From an uncultured Fretibacterium sp. (GTDB lineage: Bacteria > Synergistota > Synergistia > Synergistales > Aminobacteriaceae): DNA of 64,000 nucleotides. A program made the position numbers and the translations under genes. Positions 33,577-42,521 of the stretch are shown here, piece by piece (positions within the stretch are counted from its first letter, which is position 1; every line of letters starts with the position of its first letter). The notes beneath the pieces were generated by a model. The model worked only from the letters and a program-made list of their open reading frames with translations, was not told the origin of the DNA and did no database searches. The stretch covers positions 1 to 64,000 of the forward strand of contig NZ_CAUUWA010000004.1 in NCBI RefSeq assembly GCF_963548695.1, in the 5' to 3' direction.

Positions 33577-34775
33577 TTACACGCCCGCTCCTGGAGCACA
33601 TCTTTGCGGCTGCGAGCATCGAGCGGTGGAACGACCATCCGCATCCGGCCGTCTTCACCGAGCTGGGCAAGCAGGCCCACAAGATGGTCGCCGCCTGGGT
33701 CCTGGGCAGGGCCGAGGAGGATGCGGGCCGTGTCGTGGACTGGAACGCCCTGATCGAGGGAGGGATCTTCGAGTTCCTGTACCGCGTCGTCGTCACGGAC
33801 ATCCGGCCTCCCGTGTTCCACAAGCTGATGCAGGACCGCGCCACGCGCGAGCAGCTGGGGGAGTGGGTCTGCAGGAGGCTGGAGCCCGATCTGACGGCAT
33901 TCTCGCCCGAGGTGGCCCGGCGCTTCCGCGCCTATCACCGTGCGGAACCCGAGGGGCTGGAGCGGAGCATCCTGCGCGCGGCGCATTACATCGCCACCAA
34001 ATGGGAGTTTAGCTTCATCCTGCACTGGAGCGCCGACATGTATGGCGTGGACCAGACGCGACGGGAGATCGACGAGCAGATCTCCCGGATCGACCTGCCC
34101 GCCGCGCGGGAGATCCTGGAGAGCCCCGCGGACTCCAGGCTCTGGGGGTTCATATCGCTGGTGGGGCAGCTGACCTTCCAGAGGCGTTGGGCTCAGACCC
34201 CGCGGATCCCGCAGACCTCGGTCCTGGGGCACCTCCTCTTCGTCGCCCTCGTGTCCTGGATGGTCTCGCACGAGGTCGGGGTCTGTCCCAGACGTCTCTA
34301 CAACAACTTCTTCGGGGGGCTCTTCCACGACCTTCCCGAGGTGCTGACGCGGGACATCATCTCCCCCGTCAAGGCGTCCGTCGAGGGCCTTGACGAGATG
34401 ATCCGACGCTACGAGAGGGAGGCGATGGAGGAGCGCATCTTCCCCCTCCTGCCCGAGGGGTGGCGTCGGGAGCTGCGCTGGTACACGGAGGAGGAGTTCA
34501 CGAACAAGACCTGGCAGGAGGGGCAGATCGACCCCGTGCAGCGGCACGCCGGGGACATCCCCCGGGAGCTGGATCGGGACTGCTACAACCCCATGGATGG
34601 GCACATCATCGAGATATGCGACAAACTGGCCGCCTACATCGAGGCCTCCGTCTCCATCAGCACGGGCATCCGTTCCCCCGCGCTCGAGGAGGGAAAACGG
34701 CGCCTCTACGACCGCTTCCACCAGGCCCGGGTAGAGGACATCTCCCTGGGCTATCTGTTCGAGTACTTTCGGTGA
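33573..34775 (+). CDS. HD-domain hydrolase (YfbR-like core)
   Basis: A 400-residue HD-superfamily metal-dependent phosphohydrolase. The metal site is recognisable in TSVLGHLLFVALVSW (first His) and GGLFHDLPEVLTRDIISPVK (HD pair plus Glu). This is close to the 5'-deoxynucleotidase YfbR pattern, although this protein is twice the length, with extra helical regions on both sides. The C-terminal NPMDGHIIEICDKLAAYIEA may supply the last metal-binding Asp. Likely substrates are nucleotides (inference). It is coupled to larB by a 4-nt overlap. Confidence 0.85.
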   Translation: MITRPLLEHIFAAASIERWNDHPHPAVFTELGKQAHKMVAAWVLGRAEEDAGRVVDWNALIEGGIFEFLYRVVVTDIRPPVFHKLMQDRATREQLGEWVCRRLEPDLTAFSPEVARRFRAYHRAEPEGLERSILRAAHYIATKWEFSFILHWSADMYGVDQTRREIDEQISRIDLPAAREILESPADSRLWGFISLVGQLTFQRRWAQTPRIPQTSVLGHLLFVALVSWMVSHEVGVCPRRLYNNFFGGLFHDLPEVLTRDIISPVKASVEGLDEMIRRYEREAMEERIFPLLPEGWRRELRWYTEEEFTNKTWQEGQIDPVQRHAGDIPRELDRDCYNPMDGHIIEICDKLAAYIEASVSISTGIRSPALEEGKRRLYDRFHQARVEDISLGYLFEYFR

Positions 34776-34812
34776 AGGGGCCTCGGGTTGAAGCCGATTT
34801 GGAGGTGAGAAC

Positions 34813-36741
34813 ATGAGTTGGAGGAGAAAGCTTTTCTGGACGTTCCTTTTCCTTTGCGTGTTGGCGTTCGGTACGTTTCGGCTTCATGAAGGCGGGTATC
34901 TGGAGAGTTTCCCTCGGGTTCAAAATTGTGTTCTGCAATGTCGTCTGTTCTTCGGGGACCAAAAGGCTGCGCTTGATGAGGCGTATCGTCTGGCCTTGGA
35001 GGTACGCTCGGTTCTGAAAGACAGGGGAATCGAGGCGGCAGAGGAATGTTACGGAAAGCTGGCGGAGCTCAACAGAAGATTTTCCATGGACATCGCCTTG
35101 ACGGACAAGCAGATGGATGTTGCACTGGATCTGTTGATTGCCCAGGGGAAAAGCGGGGATATCGATGGAGCCCAGGAGACGTATCGTACGGCGCTGGAAA
35201 TCGCCGAGCCCCTCTCCGGACAATACAGAATAGAGAGAAGGAAGCTCCAGGGCGCTTACCTTATGCTCTACTACTTACAGGAACCGAACAGGCTTGACGA
35301 TGCGCTTGCGTACATCGAGCAGGCGGATGTCCTGAGGCGTGATTTTAAGATGGATATCCATACCTTCCGCATCGGTGTCGCTGGACTGCGGGAGGCGACC
35401 CTGGGTTTTCTGGAGCATACACGCTTCGACGAAGGGGAACGAATTTATCGGCGCCTTCAGGATCTGCGGACGGCATATCCGGACGATCCGAAATCGGCTC
35501 AGGAACACCTGATCGCAGCGGTGTGGGGGGCCTGGTACTGCGTAAAGCCGGATAGTTTTTTATTGGCGGATACTCTGCTTCGCGATGCCGCAGACTTGGT
35601 CAGGTCCTTCTCCACCATTGAGGATTATCTTAAAATGCGGGCCGAGACCCTGGCCAAGCTGGTTTCCATGTATTTATATACAGGTGAGGATTGGGATAAG
35701 GCCAAAGAGACTTGCAGCAGACTGCTCGCCCTTTCGTCGGAGTCGGACGGCACGGAGAAGGGGGAAGAACGTCTGTGGGAGGACTTGGCACGTTGGCAGC
35801 TCTCCGCGCTCAAAACATTGGTGACCGCCCGAGTCGAAGCCTTGGATATGCCGGGAGCCCTGCAGTTTTTCGAAAAATTCTATTCCCTGTCCGAGCGTTT
35901 CATCCGACCCTCCCAAAGCAAAAAAATCCGTTCCCTGGTGACTAAGGATCGGGAGGATGGGCTACTCCTCATGATCTCCGGCGACGTCGATGTGGGGGAC
36001 CTCGATGCGGCGAAAGAGCTCTATGAACGGAGGATAAGGGAGGGGCTTTCGGCAACTTCGCTGGAGGAACCGACGGCGATGAAGCATGCCATGACGGCGG
36101 CGCGGCAGATCCTGAGAGGATATCTTGCGTCTGGGGACTTGAATGGTGCTCAGAATTGGTACGACGAGCTGCGGTGGCTTCAGGACCGAAGTGGTTCGAC
36201 GCGAGATTGGCGGGGAGACCCGATGCTGCATAAGATCGAACTGCTGGGAATCGAGGCCGAGGCTGCCGGGGATTTGCTCGCTGCTTATGGAAGGGCTGGC
36301 CGGATGGAGACCGCAACCAAGCTCTATCGACGAATCGAGGACTTAATCAAAGAGTCCGGTTTTTTTGGAATGTATTCCATGCCCACTTGGATCGACGCCG
36401 CCATGCGGATGACCTTTTTCTGCGCCTGTAAGGGGGATAAGGCATCCGCAAAACGTTACGGCGAAGCCTACACGAAAACGAGCCGGATCTGGAAAGAAGT
36501 CCTTGATGGAACAAGCGGAAACCTTCTGCCCTCCTGGGAGTCGGAGGAACAGCGCCAGATCCGAATTGCCCGGGGCCTGGCCGAGCATTACGATGCACGC
36601 GGTCGAAAAGAATTGCAGAGGCTTTACAACGGGATTGCCGCGCTGAGTGCGCTCTCTCCTCATTTAAAAAAGGACGCGCGGCTTGCCCAACTCCAGTCCG
36701 AAACTGCCAAGAGATTGCGACAGCCCAAACCTAAACAATAG
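34813..36741 (+). CDS. Membrane-anchored helical-repeat (TPR-like) protein, unknown function
   Basis: 642 residues. An N-terminal hydrophobic segment (FWTFLFLCVLAFGTFRL) acts as signal anchor, followed by an almost entirely alpha-helical chain. Recurrent units of about 35-40 residues are of the type GDxDGAQETYRTALEIAEPL, GDVDVGDLDAAKELYERRI and GDLNGAQNWYDELRWL, as in TPR/SEL1-like solenoids. It probably acts as a periplasmic or inner-membrane scaffold. Base composition is lower in GC than upstream genes. GGAGG precedes the ATG. Confidence 0.75.
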   Translation: MSWRRKLFWTFLFLCVLAFGTFRLHEGGYLESFPRVQNCVLQCRLFFGDQKAALDEAYRLALEVRSVLKDRGIEAAEECYGKLAELNRRFSMDIALTDKQMDVALDLLIAQGKSGDIDGAQETYRTALEIAEPLSGQYRIERRKLQGAYLMLYYLQEPNRLDDALAYIEQADVLRRDFKMDIHTFRIGVAGLREATLGFLEHTRFDEGERIYRRLQDLRTAYPDDPKSAQEHLIAAVWGAWYCVKPDSFLLADTLLRDAADLVRSFSTIEDYLKMRAETLAKLVSMYLYTGEDWDKAKETCSRLLALSSESDGTEKGEERLWEDLARWQLSALKTLVTARVEALDMPGALQFFEKFYSLSERFIRPSQSKKIRSLVTKDREDGLLLMISGDVDVGDLDAAKELYERRIREGLSATSLEEPTAMKHAMTAARQILRGYLASGDLNGAQNWYDELRWLQDRSGSTRDWRGDPMLHKIELLGIEAEAAGDLLAAYGRAGRMETATKLYRRIEDLIKESGFFGMYSMPTWIDAAMRMTFFCACKGDKASAKRYGEAYTKTSRIWKEVLDGTSGNLLPSWESEEQRQIRIARGLAEHYDARGRKELQRLYNGIAALSALSPHLKKDARLAQLQSETAKRLRQPKPKQ

Positions 36742-36938
36742 GTGATAGGATCAATACCGGGATACGGGCAAAAAGGCAGCTGGACATCAAAACAGAAACA
36801 GGCATTCATGTCCGTTTGACTTGGGAATTATCGGGACAATGGATAGACGGACGGAACGGTAAACGCAAGAAATGCGCATAAAGACACGATATAACACATT
36901 CGCTTTGCCATGAAGTGCGAAGGGATGGAGGAATAAAA

Positions 36939-38381
36939 ATGTCTCTTGTGACTCCGGAGGATGAACGCAGAATATATGAAAAATATGGAGCTTTTTTGAG
37001 GGACAGCAAGGAATTTAATTATTTGACGGGAGATAAATTGTTGGCGAGGCTCCCGAAGACTGCTCCTGTCTCGAAATGGATATTCTCAAGAGGATTTTTC
37101 TATAACCGAAGGGGAATTGTGTACCGGCCCGGGATCGTGAGAATATGGGAAATTCCTTATATCGCAGGTCTTGGGTGGTTGGATGTTTCTACGAAGGCTT
37201 TATGTCTGTGTTTGATCGGTTTTTTTCCGATTGGGTCTGTTTTGAATCTGCTGGGATGGACGATGTCTTCTTTTGTTTTTTTGCCTCAGCTTGTGATGAC
37301 CGCGTTACGAATGAAGTTTCCTTCTCCTGTAGAACTGGACCTGAACAAAAAAATGATTTACTTTGGATATATCAAGCCTTTAAGCGTGCCGATGACGTTT
37401 TTTGAGGAGATACAATCTATAGCTGAAGGGCCTTGGTATGCTCGTTCTCGTGGGGCGCAAGTTGTTTTGAGGTATCGTGATAAGGATATGGCTTTCAAGG
37501 AGGTGCCATTTGTTTGCCTGTTGCCTCATGAGAAGAGGCTTGCAGAGGTAATCTGCAAATCTTTGGCTGCCCTGTGGCCTGAGCCGATTTCCATAACGCT
37601 CTGGGGAAACCAGGATATAGACCCAAGTTCCTTGATGATATCGAGAGACCGTAACTTTGGATTGGAGCCAAATGTCGCTGGAAAAGAAATGGTTGAAAAA
37701 TCCGAGGAGGCAGTGGATAACGATTTATCGAGGAACAATGGGAAAAAAGAGGGCGAAAAAGGTTATCGGTATCGAACACGAGAGGAATGGATGGCAAAAC
37801 TTCCGCCGGGGACACCTATTTCGACCAATATTTTTACTCGGGGGTTCTATTATCGGGATGATGTTATGAGATACCGTCCGAGTTTTTGGCAGGAATACAG
37901 GAGCTCTGCAGCACGTGGATTCCCGTTGGGAGATCTTTTTTTCAAAGGCGTGACCTTGTTTCTTATTTTTCAGCCCAATATTCGTTGGCATCTTTGCGGA
38001 TTGATTTTATTCTTTTGGACTTTTCTCCTTCAATTGTGTGTTTCCGTAATGAGGATAACTCCCTCTATAGAACTTGATCTAAATCAGAAGGTATTGAAGG
38101 CAGGCAATCTTTTTGTTTCCGAGATCCCCATGACGGAAATTAAACAGATTAGGGTGCAAATGTATCGCGATCCTTTGGGAGAGATAATTCATCAAAAACT
38201 GGGAGCAATAATATTTTTACCCTATTATAAGGGAAAGTATAAATCTTTGGCAGCGATTGAAATTGCCTATTTATTGCCTCAAGAAGAACAATGGATCGAG
38301 GGGGTTGTCAATGCTTTGATTGCCCTGTGGCCTTATAAACTGGAAGTAGAATATATTCTTGAGTGGAAAGAAATGAAGTAG
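36939..38381 (+). CDS. Tandem-duplicated membrane protein, unknown function
   Basis: 480 residues made of two homologous halves (~1-235 and ~275-480). Paired segments include LARLPKTAPVSKWIFSRGFF with MAKLPPGTPISTNIFTRGFY, PVELDLNKK with SIELDLNQK, and CKSLAALWPEPI with NALIALWPYKL. Each half has a hydrophobic membrane hairpin in its middle. A charged linker (KSEEAVDNDLSRNNGKKEGE) joins them. The gene is much more AT-rich than its surroundings, suggesting acquisition by transfer. GGAGG seven bases before ATG 36939 fixes the start. No family is recognised. Confidence 0.75.
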   Translation: MSLVTPEDERRIYEKYGAFLRDSKEFNYLTGDKLLARLPKTAPVSKWIFSRGFFYNRRGIVYRPGIVRIWEIPYIAGLGWLDVSTKALCLCLIGFFPIGSVLNLLGWTMSSFVFLPQLVMTALRMKFPSPVELDLNKKMIYFGYIKPLSVPMTFFEEIQSIAEGPWYARSRGAQVVLRYRDKDMAFKEVPFVCLLPHEKRLAEVICKSLAALWPEPISITLWGNQDIDPSSLMISRDRNFGLEPNVAGKEMVEKSEEAVDNDLSRNNGKKEGEKGYRYRTREEWMAKLPPGTPISTNIFTRGFYYRDDVMRYRPSFWQEYRSSAARGFPLGDLFFKGVTLFLIFQPNIRWHLCGLILFFWTFLLQLCVSVMRITPSIELDLNQKVLKAGNLFVSEIPMTEIKQIRVQMYRDPLGEIIHQKLGAIIFLPYYKGKYKSLAAIEIAYLLPQEEQWIEGVVNALIALWPYKLEVEYILEWKEMK

Positions 38382-38399
38382 TTACCGGCGCAGGGTCAA

Positions 38400-38594
38400 A
38401 CCTCACAGCCCCTGGAAACACGGACTCATTCGTGCGTTGTTTGCTCAAGAGGATCGACTTCCGAGAGGTTCGGAACGACGATGTTCCGCGGATTGTAAAA
38501 CGCCTGAACAACCGTCCAAGAAAGTGCCTCGGCTTTCGTACCCCGAATGAGGCTTTTTTCAATTTGCCTGTTGCATTTGGCTTGAGAATCCAGC
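38400..38594 (+). pseudogene. IS30-family transposase C-terminal remnant with right-end repeat
   Basis: Translation gives KRIDFREV then KRLNNRPRKCLGFRTPNEAF, the hallmark C-terminus of IS30-type DDE transposases. The preceding piece (GLIRALFAQE) lies in another frame, so the remnant is frameshifted as well as truncated, and nothing of the catalytic core remains. TGTTGCATTTGGCTTGAGAA and the next six bases (38569-38594) are the presumed right inverted repeat, similar to an orphan end at 15633-15658. It marks the right edge of the AT-rich island. The rest of 38382-38736 holds only a possible hairpin (CCGGACCG/CGGTCCGG) before the stomatin gene. Confidence 0.8.
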
Positions 38595-38736
38595 CCCGTA
38601 AAAGACTCCTCCATTCATTCGACATTTGGTAAAAACAACCGGACCGCAGGTTTGCGGCAGATCTCGCCTTCAGGGATTCGCTGACGGTCCGGCCGTCAAT
38701 ACTATTTCATGGTCAGGGGTTCTTCGCACGGACACA

Positions 38737-39546
38737 TCAGGCGTCGCTGTCCTGGGCGCCGCCGAAGGCCCGTTCGACGAACGGACGCACCAGGTCGATG
38801 GGGATGGGGAAGAATGTGGTCGAGCTCTTCTCGGCGCCTATTTCCCGGATGGTCTGGAGGTAGCGGAGCTGCAGGGTGACGGGCGAGACCTCCATCTGCC
38901 TGGCGGCCTCGGAGAGCTTTGCGGCGGCCTGGAGCTCGCCCTCGGCGGCGATGATCTTGGCGCGCCGCTCGCGCTCGGCCTCCGCCTGGCGGGCCATGGC
39001 GCGCTTCATGCCCTCGGGCAGCTCCAGCTCCTTGACCTCGACGGCGCTCACCTTGATGCCCCAGGGGTCAGTGCGCTCGTCGATGATCTTCTGGAGCTCG
39101 TGGTTGATCTTCTCGCGGGAGGAGAGCACTTCGTCCAGCTCCACGGACCCGACGACGGAGCGCAGCGTGGTCTGGGCCAGCTGGCTGGTGGCCAGGACGT
39201 AGTTCTCGACCTCGACGACGGAGTGGGACGGGTCCAGGACCCGGAAGTAGACCACCGCGTTGACTTTGATGGGCACGTTGTCCTTGGTGATGACCTCCTG
39301 GACGGGAACGTCCATGGTCAGGATGCGCAGGTCCACGCTTACGGGGCGGTCGATGACCGGGATGATGAAGACGATGCCGGGTCCGCGGCTGCCGGCCAGC
39401 CGTCCGAGCCGGAAGAGGACCAGCCGCTTGTACTCCGGCACGATCCTGACGGACGAGGACAGGATCAGCAGCACGATGAGCAGAATGCCGATCCAGCTGC
39501 CGATGTCCGAGAACAGAGACGCCAATTCGTTCACATTGATGATCAT
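38737..39546 (-). CDS. SPFH/Band 7 stomatin-like (slipin) protein
   Basis: 269 residues. An N-terminal membrane helix (IGILLIVLLILSSSVRIVP) is followed by a Band 7/SPFH domain (EYKRLVLFRLGRLAGSRGPG, VDLRILTMDVPVQEVITKDN). A helical region with the conserved AMARQAEAERERRAKIIAAE segment follows. It is the typical slipin layout: an oligomeric scaffold of functional membrane microdomains. Slipin genes usually sit beside an NfeD protease gene, but none is seen here. ATG at 39546 has GGAG nine bases upstream. An upstream in-frame ATG at 39585 would add 13 residues. Confidence 0.9.
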   Translation of the reverse strand: MIINVNELASLFSDIGSWIGILLIVLLILSSSVRIVPEYKRLVLFRLGRLAGSRGPGIVFIIPVIDRPVSVDLRILTMDVPVQEVITKDNVPIKVNAVVYFRVLDPSHSVVEVENYVLATSQLAQTTLRSVVGSVELDEVLSSREKINHELQKIIDERTDPWGIKVSAVEVKELELPEGMKRAMARQAEAERERRAKIIAAEGELQAAAKLSEAARQMEVSPVTLQLRYLQTIREIGAEKSSTTFFPIPIDLVRPFVERAFGGAQDSDA

Positions 39547-39786
39547 GAATAACACTCCTTGCCCTTCAATTTGCCCTTCGATCATGGGACACTTCGGTCC
39601 CCGGAAAACTGAGCCGTTTCAAAAAGCATAGCATAAAGCCGCTCTCTGCGCCGTCCGTAAAACTCCCCGGTGCCGAATTTTTTTCGAGTTTTTACAGCCT
39701 CTCTCCCAAAAACGGAGTACAATGAACGGGCGCTCCGAGGCCGTTCGTGCCCGCGCTCACGGCAATCAGGATGGGGAGGCTGTCCA

Positions 39787-40827
39787 TTGTCCACGTCGTT
39801 CGATCCCAGTTCCGTTCCGCTGCGCATCCTCGTCACGGGGACGCGGGGCAAGAGCAGTCTCGTCCGCCTGCTGCACGCGGGGCTCCTTGCGTGCGGCCTC
39901 AGGTCCTGTGCGCGCATCACGGGGGTCCTCCCGCGCGAGCTGTCCCCATCGGGCTGCCGGACGATCCGCCGCGCCGCGCCGGCTCACGTCCGGGAGATGC
40001 GCTGGTGGCTCGCGCAGGTCCCGCGGGGCACGGATGCCGTCGTCATGGAGAACAGCGCCGTCGCCCCGGAGCTTCAGGAGGCTGCGGGGGCCTGGCTGCG
40101 TCCGACTCTGGTGGTGTGGACGACGCTGCGGTCCGACCATGCGGAGGCCTGGGGGCCGGGCATCGAGGGGGCGGCGCGTGCCCTGGCGAAAGGGGTGCCG
40201 CGCGGCGTCCCAGTGTCCGGCGGACCGGAGACCGCTCATCCGGGGCTGACGAGCCTTCTGCGTGAGCGCGGCTGTCCACTGTACATCCTGTCCGGACCGG
40301 AAACGCCGGCATCGCACCGTGAGGCGAACCTGGCTCTTGCGCTCCACGCGCTCTCGCTCTGCGGGATCCCCGCGGAACGGCTCTCCGCCGCGCGGCTGGA
40401 GATGGCGGCCCTGTCCCCCGACATCGCGGACTTCCGGGTGCTGGGGGAGGGGGAGGACCTTCTGGCCGCGGCCTTCTCCGCCAACGAGGTGGAGAGCACC
40501 GGGCGCCTTTTTGGGGAGACGGGCTGGGACCCTTCGGAGACGACGCTGCTGTACCATCACCGCCCGGACCGTCCCGAGCGGCTGCGCGGCTTCCTGCCCT
40601 GGATAGCGTCACGGTCCTGGAGACGGACCGTCTTCACCCGGACAAGGGGCCCTTTTTTCACGCTCCCCTTCGCCCCTTTCGCGCATCTGGGCTGGGAGGA
40701 CGGCATCACGGACGCGCCGTCGTTCGAGGTGTGGCGCCGGGGACGCGGTCGTGTCTTCGCCTGCGGCAACGTCGCCGGGTGGCCGCTGGAATTTCTGGCC
40801 CGATGTGAGGATGTGAAGCTGTCATGA
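39787..40827 (+). CDS. pgsB: Poly-gamma-glutamate synthase subunit PgsB/CapB
   Basis: A 346-residue ATP-dependent amide ligase related to Mur ligases, which polymerises glutamate through gamma-amide bonds at the membrane. The P-loop is GTRGKSS at 18-24. The CapB motif region ENSAVAPELQ is followed by RPTLVVWTTLRSDHAEAWG, typical of the Mg/glutamate site. The start is TTG at 39787 with GGGGAGG seven bases upstream. Its stop overlaps pgsC (ATGA). It is the first of pgsB-pgsC-pgsW. Divergent from the stomatin gene. Confidence 0.9.
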   Translation: MSTSFDPSSVPLRILVTGTRGKSSLVRLLHAGLLACGLRSCARITGVLPRELSPSGCRTIRRAAPAHVREMRWWLAQVPRGTDAVVMENSAVAPELQEAAGAWLRPTLVVWTTLRSDHAEAWGPGIEGAARALAKGVPRGVPVSGGPETAHPGLTSLLRERGCPLYILSGPETPASHREANLALALHALSLCGIPAERLSAARLEMAALSPDIADFRVLGEGEDLLAAAFSANEVESTGRLFGETGWDPSETTLLYHHRPDRPERLRGFLPWIASRSWRRTVFTRTRGPFFTLPFAPFAHLGWEDGITDAPSFEVWRRGRGRVFACGNVAGWPLEFLARCEDVKLS

Positions 40828-41291
40828 ACGAGTTGTTTCTTGTCCCGGCCCCGACTGCATCCCTGGTCCTCCGGGAGGGGCTCGTCGTCGGGCTCGGGGT
40901 CCTGTTCGGGCTGGTCTGGGGCCGGCGGACGGGCTGGGGCTGCGGCGGGTTGATCACGCCGGGGCTGCTGGCCCTTCATGCCGCCTCGCCGCACCGTGTC
41001 GGACTGGCCCTGCTGCTGGGCGTCCTCCTTGCCGTTCCATTGGGTCTGTTGGCCCGCTTCCTCGGGCTGTACGGGCGTGAGCGCGTCGGGGCCGCCATGC
41101 TGCTGGCGCTGGCCGTGCGCCTCGCCCTGGCGCCGTTCGTTCCCCCGTCGCTCGGGATCGGTTGGGTCGTGCCGGGGCTCGTCGCCGCGGACGCGGAACG
41201 GCAGGGTGCGGCGATGACCCTCTGCGGCGCGCTGTCCTGCACCGTCGCGGCGGTGCTTGCCGCAGGCTTGATCCGGAGTGTGACGGGATGA
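40824..41291 (+). CDS. pgsC: Poly-gamma-glutamate biosynthesis membrane protein PgsC/CapC
   Basis: A 155-residue integral membrane protein with four or five helices that pairs with PgsB to form the poly-gamma-glutamate synthase. The family motif near residue 40 is GGLITPGLLALHA. Gly/Leu-rich helices follow, as does the GWVVPGLVAADAERQG segment. Length matches CapC (about 150). It overlaps pgsB at its start and pgsW at its end by 4 nt each, so the three are tightly coupled. Confidence 0.9.
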   Translation: MNELFLVPAPTASLVLREGLVVGLGVLFGLVWGRRTGWGCGGLITPGLLALHAASPHRVGLALLLGVLLAVPLGLLARFLGLYGRERVGAAMLLALAVRLALAPFVPPSLGIGWVVPGLVAADAERQGAAMTLCGALSCTVAAVLAAGLIRSVTG

Positions 41292-42382
41292 GGCGGTTTC
41301 GGCGGCTCGGGACGCTCCTCGGCCCGGGGGCCCCGGCGCGGCTCATGCTCCTGACCGCGGCGCTGTGCGCCCTCTGGGCCGCGCAGAGCGCGCAGAAGAC
41401 GCCGCTGAGCGTGGAGGAGTCCCGGCTTTATCATAAGGTTGAGTCCGCCCAGGCGTTTTTGTGGGAGGCGTTGGAGCGCGGGGGAATTTCCCCGGACGTC
41501 GGGGCCGACCCCTATCGAAGCGGCTTCATCGGCGTCGAGTGGAGCGTGACGACGACCACGCTCGGCTCCCTGGAGGCCAAGCGGTGCGCCACGGATCCCC
41601 TGTGGGCTGTCCGGGCCCTGCGCTGGTTCGACGCTCAAGGGCTGAAGGAGGGGGACCGCATCGCGGTCCTGGCCTCGTCGTCCTTTCCGGGGCTGCTCTA
41701 CTCCGTGCTGGCGGCGGCGGAGGCGCGCGGACTGCGCGTCGGCCTCGCCGTCTCGCTGGGCTCGTCCACCTGGGGGGCCAACCGACCGGAGTCCCCCTGG
41801 CCCGTCCTTGCCGGGATACTGCGGCGGGGCGGCTTCCTTGGGCTCGATGCCAAGCCCGCCTTCTACACCCTGGGCGGCGAGGAGGAGAACGGCCTCGGGA
41901 TGCCGGAGGAGGCCAGGGCGCTGCTGGCGGAGGCGGCCCGCTCGGACGGCGTGGAGCTGTTTCGCAACGCGACGCTGGACGAGGCGATCGACCGCAAGAT
42001 GCGCCTGATTGATGGGGACGGTTCGGAGGCCCCGGCGAAGCTGGTCGTCAGCGTCGGCGGGTCGGAGGGCAACATCGGGACGGACCCCGCGGCGATGAGC
42101 CTCGTGCCGGGGGTGCTCGCGCCGGGGGAGGGGCCTCACGCCGGAAACGGGGTGATCGGCATGGCCCTGAGGGCGGGCCGTCCGGTCCTGTACCTTTTGA
42201 ACCTGCGCGTCCTGGCGGAGGCGGAGGGGATAGGCTGGGAGGAGCGAAGGCCGGAGTTCGCCGCACGCGGCTCCGCCATGGCGTCGATCCTCGGGTTGGC
42301 GCTGTTCGCCCTGGTCTTGGCGACGCACCGCCGCTGGACCTGGGAGCCGGGGCCGGGGGAAGAGGGGAGCGCGGAATTGTAG
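41288..42382 (+). CDS. pgsW: Poly-gamma-glutamate system protein PgsW-like
   Basis: A 364-residue protein with an N-terminal membrane helix (ARLMLLTAALCALWAA), a large extracytoplasmic domain and a C-terminal helix (ASILGLALFALVLA). It matches the family found next to pgsBC in several bacteria as the poly-gamma-glutamate system protein. Typical segments are GVEWSVTTTTLGSLEAKR, DPLWAVRALRWFDAQGLKEGD and VVSVGGSEGNIG. Its exact role is unknown; it may act in export or anchoring of the polymer in place of PgsA, which is not seen here. The ATG overlaps the pgsC stop. Confidence 0.82.
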   Translation: MRRFRRLGTLLGPGAPARLMLLTAALCALWAAQSAQKTPLSVEESRLYHKVESAQAFLWEALERGGISPDVGADPYRSGFIGVEWSVTTTTLGSLEAKRCATDPLWAVRALRWFDAQGLKEGDRIAVLASSSFPGLLYSVLAAAEARGLRVGLAVSLGSSTWGANRPESPWPVLAGILRRGGFLGLDAKPAFYTLGGEEENGLGMPEEARALLAEAARSDGVELFRNATLDEAIDRKMRLIDGDGSEAPAKLVVSVGGSEGNIGTDPAAMSLVPGVLAPGEGPHAGNGVIGMALRAGRPVLYLLNLRVLAEAEGIGWEERRPEFAARGSAMASILGLALFALVLATHRRWTWEPGPGEEGSAEL

Positions 42383-42421
42383 CGGAATTTAAGTCAGCCT
42401 TCGATCGCTCATTTATTATAT

Positions 42422-42450
42422 TTGTCTGGACGAGTATGGATTGCTATAAT
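42422..42450 (+). promoter_or_regulatory. Sigma70-type promoter upstream of the DUF6305-like gene
   Basis: TTGTCT (42422-42427), 17 bases, then TATAAT (42445-42450), 72 bp before the ATG at 42522. The preceding AT-rich stretch (from about 42405) could act as an UP element. It probably drives the permease/deacylase operon. Confidence 0.75.
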
Positions 42451-42521
42451 TAAGGGCGCAGTCGTTTTAGTGATATTCACATTTGATCTGGCTCCGAAAA
42501 GGAGAGAAAGGAATCGTAGCG

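Noticed and set aside
38363..38632. An intact 89-residue protein gene over the IS30 remnant
   Set aside because: Only its middle part resembles a transposase C-terminus, the preceding conserved piece is in another frame, and no ribosome site fits. It is a decayed fragment.
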